Below are positions 44,407 through 49,546 of a DNA stretch of 49,546 nt, in pieces. Source of the DNA: Acidobacteriota bacterium. Lineage in GTDB: Bacteria; Acidobacteriota; Terriglobia; Acidiferrales; 2-02-FULL-67-57. Each line of letters opens with the position of its first letter. Positions within the stretch are counted from its first letter, which is position 1. The stretch lies in contig JACQTJ010000125.1 of assembly GCA_016210855.1 (NCBI GenBank), forward strand, positions 1 to 49,546, given 5' to 3'. The notes beneath the pieces were generated by a model. It saw only the letters and a list, made by a program, of their open reading frames with translations. It did not search any database and was not told the DNA's origin. Both the position numbers and the translations under genes were made by a program.

Positions 44407-45455
44407 CGGGGCTTGCTTCGGGTTCCCCGATCGGCGCCCGAAGCTTCTGCCGGTGGAGTCCCGCCAAGCCCCAGCTTCTCCCGGAGGCCCCGTTCCAGCT
44501 TTTCGCAGATGTCGGCATTCTCCCGCAGGAACTGCCGGGTGTTTTCCCGCCCTTGTCCGATGCGTTCCCCATTCAGAGCAAACCAGGCCCCGCTCTTCTC
44601 GATGATGCCCTGGGCCACCCCCAGGTCGAGCAGGTCGGTTTCCCGGCAAATGCCTTCGCCGTAGATGAGGTCGAATTCGGCCTCCCGGAACGGAGCCGCC
44701 AACTTGTTCTTCACCACCTTGGCGCGGGTATGATTGCCGATGGCGCGCTCACCCTCTTTGATGGTAGCGATGCGGCGAACGTCGATGCGCACGTCGGAAT
44801 AGAACTTGAGCGCCCGGCCGCCGGGGGTGGTTTCCGGATTGCCGAACATCACCCCGATTTTTTCCCGCAGCTGGTTGATGAAGATCAGGCAGGTCTTCGA
44901 CTTGTTCACGATGGCCTTGAGCTTCCGGAGCGCCTGCGACATCAGCCGGGCTTGCAGCCCCATCTGCGGGTCACCCATTTCTCCTTCGAGCTCGGCCTTC
45001 GGCACCAGCGCCGCCACCGAGTCCACCACCACCACGTCCAGGGCCCCGGAGCGAATCAAGGTCTCGGCGATCTCCAGGGCCTGCTCGCCGCTGTCCGGCT
45101 GCGACACGAGCAGGTTGTCCACGTCCACGCCGAGCTTCTTCGCATAGGGGGCGTCCAGCGCGTGCTCGGCGTCGATGAAGGCCGCCATGCCGCCGCGCTT
45201 CTGGGCCTCGGCGATGACATGCAGCGCCAGCGTGGTCTTGCCGCCCGCTTCCGGCCCGAAGATCTCGACCACGCGGCCGCGCGGCATGCCCCCGACGCCC
45301 AGGGCGGCGTCGAGCGAGAGCGCTCCGGTGGGAATCACCGCCACCGGCACCATCACGTCCTTATCGCCCAGGCGCATGATGGAGCCCTTGCCGTATTCCT
45401 TCTCGATCTGGGTGATCGCCACATCCAGTTGACGCTTGCGTTCGTCCGCCATCAC
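44403..45455 (-). CDS. recA: Recombinase RecA
   Basis: [91 protein letters not shown]. Confidence 0.98.
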   Translation of the reverse strand: MMADERKRQLDVAITQIEKEYGKGSIMRLGDKDVMVPVAVIPTGALSLDAALGVGGMPRGRVVEIFGPEAGGKTTLALHVIAEAQKRGGMAAFIDAEHALDAPYAKKLGVDVDNLLVSQPDSGEQALEIAETLIRSGALDVVVVDSVAALVPKAELEGEMGDPQMGLQARLMSQALRKLKAIVNKSKTCLIFINQLREKIGVMFGNPETTPGGRALKFYSDVRIDVRRIATIKEGERAIGNHTRAKVVKNKLAAPFREAEFDLIYGEGICRETDLLDLGVAQGIIEKSGAWFALNGERIGQGRENTRQFLRENADICEKLERGLREKLGLGGTPPAEASGADRGTRSKPR

Positions 45456-45721
45456 TGCCTCTCCTTCTCTTCCCGGGAAAGTTCGCCGTCCCGGTCCTCA
45501 CTCATCCCTTGTTCGAGTTCTTCGAGCAGCACCCGCGCGCGCTGCTCATCTTCCTTGCTCACCCACAGCCCGATGTCACCAAACTCACCGGTGGGAATCA
45601 CGCCCGGGTCCAGGTTCCCCAAGCATTCGATGCCGCTCTCGAGCAACATCTGCCTCATCATCTGCGCCTGCACCAGGTCCCGGCCAACCCAAACCCGCAC
45701 GGTTTCGGTTTCCCGTTTCAT
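45452..45721 (-). CDS. DUF2007-type putative signal-transducing protein
   Basis: [30 protein letters not shown]...[26 protein letters not shown]-type overlap with recA. Confidence 0.75.
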   Translation of the reverse strand: MKRETETVRVWVGRDLVQAQMMRQMLLESGIECLGNLDPGVIPTGEFGDIGLWVSKEDEQRARVLLEELEQGMSEDRDGELSREEKERQ

Positions 45722-45728
45722 CCCGGGC

Positions 45729-46148
45729 CTATCGTCCGCCCCACAACAACAGCAGAATGGCCACGTTCACGACGTGGCTGAGCAGTCACAGCCGACACCA
45801 AGTTCCGAGCCGCGCCACCAGCGCCCAGATGAGATAGGGGGCCGCCAGAACCGCGGCGACCGCCAGGGCCAAGTTCGCACTCCACAACCAGCCCGGCAGC
45901 ACGCCGGCCAGGGCCAGGCCCGCCACCGCGCCCGTCAGCGCATAGAAGCCCAGGCCCAGCAGGGCGTTCGGCACCCCCAGCAGCCGGGCGTACGGCGTTT
46001 CGAGGACGGTCATGCAGGTGCGTTCCTCGCGACGACAGAGGGCGGCGGGAACTTCGCGGGCTTCGAAGCGCCCGTAATAAACGATCGTGAAATAGAAAGA
46101 GATCGCGGTTCCCAGAACCGCCAACCCCAACAACCACCACGCGCTCAA
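45729..46148 (-). CDS. VKOR-like thiol oxidoreductase; candidate selenoprotein with CRLU in place of CxxC (TGA at 45786-45788)
   Basis: CRREERTCMTVLETPYARLLGVPNALLGLGFYALTG matches the VKOR loop-Cys and TM region. C-term reads ...LIWALVARLGTWCRL-[TGA]-LLSHVVNVAILLLLWGGR-TAG in one frame. The ORF track stops at the TGA (45786). Confidence 0.72.
45760..45788 (-). promoter_or_regulatory. Candidate bacterial SECIS hairpin immediately 3' of the in-frame TGA
   Basis: Minus strand TGA-CTGCTCA-GCCACGT-CGTGA-ACGTGGC: perfect 7-bp stem, 5-nt loop with G at its second position, 7 nt after the TGA. Confidence 0.5.
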
Positions 46149-46180
46149 ATCAACCTGCTCGCTTGCGCCCCGACAAATCT

Positions 46181-47359
46181 CTAGCGCTCAACCGCCAGGG
46201 CCACCGCGTTGCCTCCCCCCAGGCAGAGCGCGGCGATGCCGCGTTTCGCCTGGCGAGCCGCCATTTCGTAGAGCAATGTGACGAGGATGCGGGCCCCGCT
46301 GGCCCCGATGGGATGCCCCAGGGCCACCGCCCCGCCATTGACATTGACCCGGGCGGGGTCGAGCTTCAGTTCGCGGATGACGGCCAGGGCCTGCACGGCA
46401 AAGGCTTCGTTCAACTCGATTAAGTCAACTTCCTCGCGCTTCCAGCCCACTTTCTGAAGCAACAGGTTGACCGCATCCACCGGGGCCATCATCACCCACT
46501 TGGGCTCGACCCCGCTCACCGCCTGGCCTACGATGCGGGCCAGCGGCGTTTTGCCATTTTTCGCCGCCCAGTCTTCGGGCGCGACGACCAGTGCTGCCGC
46601 TCCGTCATTGGTCCCCGGGGCGTTCCCGGCAGTCACCGTGCCGTCCTTCTTGAAGACCGGCCGCAGCTTGGCGAGCTTCTCAAGGCTGCTGTCCTCCCGG
46701 GGGCTCTCGTCTTTCTTGAAGACAACGGTTTCGCCCTTCTTGCTCGAAATCTCCACCGGCACAATCTGCGACTCGAACCGGCACTCCTTGATGGCCTTGA
46801 CCGCCTTCTGGTGGCTTTGGAAAGCGAAGCGATCCTGTTCTTCGCGGCCGAGCTTGTACTTCTCGGCCACGAGTTCCGCCGTCATGCCCATGTGGAAGTC
46901 TTCATAGGCGTCCCAGAGGCCGTCCGTAATCATGGAGTCGAGCACTTGTCCGTGGCCGAGGCGATAGCCTTCGCGGGCCTTGGTAAGCAAGTAGGGGGAG
47001 TTGGTCATCGATTCCATTCCCCCGGCCACCACCACCGTGGCATTGTCGGTGGCGATGGCCTGAGCAGCCAGGCCTACCGCTTTCAGCCCGGACCCGCACA
47101 CCTTGTTGACGGTCATCGCCGCTACCTGCGGGCGCAAGCCGCCGCGCAGGCCCGCCTGCCGGGCCGGATTCTGTCCGAGGCCAGCCGACACCACGTTGCC
47201 CATGATGATCTCGTCCACCTGCTCCGGCTCGATCCCAGCGCGCTGGACGGCTTCGGCGACCACTTTGGCGCCAAGCTCGGTGGCCGAGAGCGGCGCCAGC
47301 GACCCCTGGAACTTGCCGATGGCGGTGCGAACCGCGCTGACGATGACGGCTTGCTTCAT
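46181..47359 (-). CDS. Acetyl-CoA acetyltransferase (thiolase)
   Basis: [73 protein letters not shown]. Start trimmed to 47359. Confidence 0.96.
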   Translation of the reverse strand: MKQAVIVSAVRTAIGKFQGSLAPLSATELGAKVVAEAVQRAGIEPEQVDEIIMGNVVSAGLGQNPARQAGLRGGLRPQVAAMTVNKVCGSGLKAVGLAAQAIATDNATVVVAGGMESMTNSPYLLTKAREGYRLGHGQVLDSMITDGLWDAYEDFHMGMTAELVAEKYKLGREEQDRFAFQSHQKAVKAIKECRFESQIVPVEISSKKGETVVFKKDESPREDSSLEKLAKLRPVFKKDGTVTAGNAPGTNDGAAALVVAPEDWAAKNGKTPLARIVGQAVSGVEPKWVMMAPVDAVNLLLQKVGWKREEVDLIELNEAFAVQALAVIRELKLDPARVNVNGGAVALGHPIGASGARILVTLLYEMAARQAKRGIAALCLGGGNAVALAVER

Positions 47360-47529
47360 GGCGTGCTCCTTTGCTCCCTTGGCGATTATAGGTTTCGCCC
47401 TCTGCCCGGTCAAGGAATCTGCGGAGTCGAGGCTCGCTTGACGCCAGTGCAACGCGCGGGCCTGCTCGCCACCGGAAGGTTCCCCTTGTCCAGGCGGCGG
47501 GTGCCCACTAAGATGAGGGAAGCCCGGGT

Positions 47530-49546
47530 ATGACGCCTTCCACACCCCCCGAGACCCAGCAGCCGGCTCGAGTGGAATTGAACCCCGCCCAGCGGGCTGC
47601 GGTCGAGCACCTCCACGGGCCCCTGCTGGTGGTGGCCGGGGCCGGCACCGGCAAGACCCGCGTTATCACCGAGCGCGTCCGCTCCCTCCTCGAAGTGCTC
47701 CCCGATCTCCGGGGAGAAAACATCCTGGCCATCACCTACACGGACAAGGCGGCGGCCGAAATGCAGCAGCGCATCCGACGCAGTGCCGGCAAGCGCGGCG
47801 AAGGCGTGCGCATCTGCACCTTTCACGCCTTTTGCTACGAGCTGCTCCGCCGTCACGACCAGGCCCTGCGGATCCTCGAGCCGGTTGACCACTGGATCTT
47901 CCTCCGCCGGCGGCTCCACCACCTCGACCTGGATATCTTCAAGAGACTGTCCGAGCCCGGCCGCTTCCTCAACGATTTCCGCGATTTTTTCTACCGCTGC
48001 CAGGACGAGCTGGTGAGTCCGGAGGACTACCACCGCTACGTGGCCGACCTGGTGGCCGCTTTTGAGCGCGAGAAGAAACTTTTGAATGCCGAGGAGCGAG
48101 CCGAGCGCAAAGAAGAGATCCGCCGACAACAGGAGATCGCTCGTGCCTATGCGGCGGCCGAGCGGCTGCTGCGCGAGGCCCGGCGGACCACGTTCGGGGG
48201 CTCGCTGCTGGCGGGGGTCGAGCTCCTCGAGTCCAATCGCGAGCTGCGTGAGCACCTTCAGGAGCGGTTGCGCTACATTCTGGTCGATGAATTCCAGGAC
48301 GCCAACATCGCCCAGATTCGCTTGCTCGAGCTCCTGGCCGGCCGGCACCGCAACCTGATGGCGGTCGGCGACGACGACCAAGCCATCTACCGCTTCCGGG
48401 GGGCCTCCTATGCCAGCTTCCGCAAATTCGAGGAAATGTTTCCGGACTGCAAAAAGATCACCCTCACCCGGAACTACCGCTCCACGGCGCGGCTGCTGCG
48501 CGTGGCCACCCAGCTCATCGCCCAGAACGGCACGGCTCGCTTCGACCCGCACAAAAAACTCCAGGCCGTTGAAGCCGGGGGCGAGAAAGCCCGCCTAGTG
48601 GAGTTGGACGATGTCGGCGCTGAAGCCGCCTACGTGTGCAGCGAGATCCAGCGCCTGCGGGAGGAGAGGGGAGGCTACCCCGGCGTCGCTGTCCTCTACC
48701 GCGCCCACGCCCACCGCAATGCCTTGGTCGAGGCCCTGACCCGGGCGGGCATTCCCTTCGTCATCCGCAATCTGTCCATTCTCTCCAGCACGCTGATCCG
48801 CGACCTGATCGCCTACCTGCGCGCCATCCACTCCTCCGCCGACAACATCAGCTTGGCGCGCCTGCTGGCTATTCCGGCCTGGGGACTGACTGTAGAGATG
48901 CTTCTCGAGCTGCTGGAAAGCGCCCGGCGCGAGAAGAGCACACTGGCGGCTGCCATCGAGGGTCTACACCCGCGGGTACGCGACGAGCAAACTCGCCTGG
49001 GGGAGCTGCTGGGGCTGCTCGCCGACCTCCGGGGGCGCGCCCCCCAGCGCACCGTGACGCAGCTCTTCGACGACTTGCGGGAACGGTTGCAACTTTCCCT
49101 GCTCCCCGCCGACCCCGACGCCCGCCCGCTGGCCACGTTTGCCGGCTTCCTCCGGCAGTGGGAAGAAGAAAAGAGCGAGACCAAGCGATTGCCCGAGTTG
49201 GTCGAGTATCTCGCCTATTTTGAGGAAGCCGGCGGCGCCGTCAATCTGCCCGAAGACACCGACAACCGGAATGCCGTGCAGCTGATGACCGTGCATACGG
49301 CCAAAGGGCTGGAGTTCGACTCCGTCTTCGTGCTCCGCCTCAACCGCAACGACTTCCCGACCACGCGACGCCGGCCTCTCTTTGTCTTTCCCGAGGCGCT
49401 GATGAAGGAAGTCTTGCCGCCGGGGGATTTCCACATCCAAGAAGAGCGGCGCCTGTGCTACGTGGCCCTGACCCGAGCCCGGCAGCGGTTAACCCTCACC
49501 AGCCTGACTGGAACGCGGCGAGCCCCCTCCGTGTTTCTCGAAGACA
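47530..49546 (+). CDS. UvrD/Rep/PcrA-type ATP-dependent DNA helicase (C-terminus outside the window)
   Basis: [91 protein letters not shown]; open to the window edge. Confidence 0.95.
   Translation, partial: MTPSTPPETQQPARVELNPAQRAAVEHLHGPLLVVAGAGTGKTRVITERVRSLLEVLPDLRGENILAITYTDKAAAEMQQRIRRSAGKRGEGVRICTFHAFCYELLRRHDQALRILEPVDHWIFLRRRLHHLDLDIFKRLSEPGRFLNDFRDFFYRCQDELVSPEDYHRYVADLVAAFEREKKLLNAEERAERKEEIRRQQEIARAYAAAERLLREARRTTFGGSLLAGVELLESNRELREHLQERLRYILVDEFQDANIAQIRLLELLAGRHRNLMAVGDDDQAIYRFRGASYASFRKFEEMFPDCKKITLTRNYRSTARLLRVATQLIAQNGTARFDPHKKLQAVEAGGEKARLVELDDVGAEAAYVCSEIQRLREERGGYPGVAVLYRAHAHRNALVEALTRAGIPFVIRNLSILSSTLIRDLIAYLRAIHSSADNISLARLLAIPAWGLTVEMLLELLESARREKSTLAAAIEGLHPRVRDEQTRLGELLGLLADLRGRAPQRTVTQLFDDLRERLQLSLLPADPDARPLATFAGFLRQWEEEKSETKRLPELVEYLAYFEEAGGAVNLPEDTDNRNAVQLMTVHTAKGLEFDSVFVLRLNRNDFPTTRRRPLFVFPEALMKEVLPPGDFHIQEERRLCYVALTRARQRLTLTSLTGTRRAPSVFLED

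Noticed and set aside
45786-46148. VKOR ORF as a plain 120-aa protein or a pseudogene
   Set aside because: Truncation would remove half the catalytic pair and most of the final TM helix. The intact downstream frame, exact TGA position and adjacent hairpin make a random nonsense mutation less likely, though it cannot be excluded without reads and Sec machinery.

Overview
This is a high-GC bacterial chromosomal window. Gene content and the Acidobacteria-style intergenic repeat suggest Acidobacteriota, but that is inference. It is densely coded, with about 41 CDS, one tRNA and no sign of prophage, IS element or CRISPR array. The main blocks are: (1) a peptidoglycan (MurNAc/GlcNAc) salvage locus at ~1.7-14.6 kb: BadF-type sugar kinase, HEAT-like protein, two SSS transporters, an APC permease, NamZ (DUF1343), a NagZ-serine hydrolase fusion, MurQ and MurA; (2) DUF1634, TauE/SafE and EamA transporters; (3) rpsO-pnp, folE, GT2, TlpA-like thioredoxin and a Cu-type P-ATPase; (4) a MacA-like adaptor with two FtsX permeases but no ATPase gene, plus a DUF4097 repeat protein; (5) glgB and korAB; (6) PilZ and tRNA-Arg; (7) a coupled ArsM-like methyltransferase and radical SAM pair; (8) a large AsmA protein with internal repeats and a PBP; (9) hemerythrin, cytochrome c, hemerythrin; (10) thiolase, VKOR-like protein, DUF2007, recA; (11) a partial UvrD helicase. 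The top finding is the VKOR-like gene at 45729-46148 (minus). An in-frame TGA sits at the second cysteine of the expected CxxC, the frame continues 18 codons into the last TM helix, and a perfect 7-bp hairpin begins 7 nt after the TGA. This suggests a CxxU (selenocysteine) VKOR that ordinary ORF calling would truncate.
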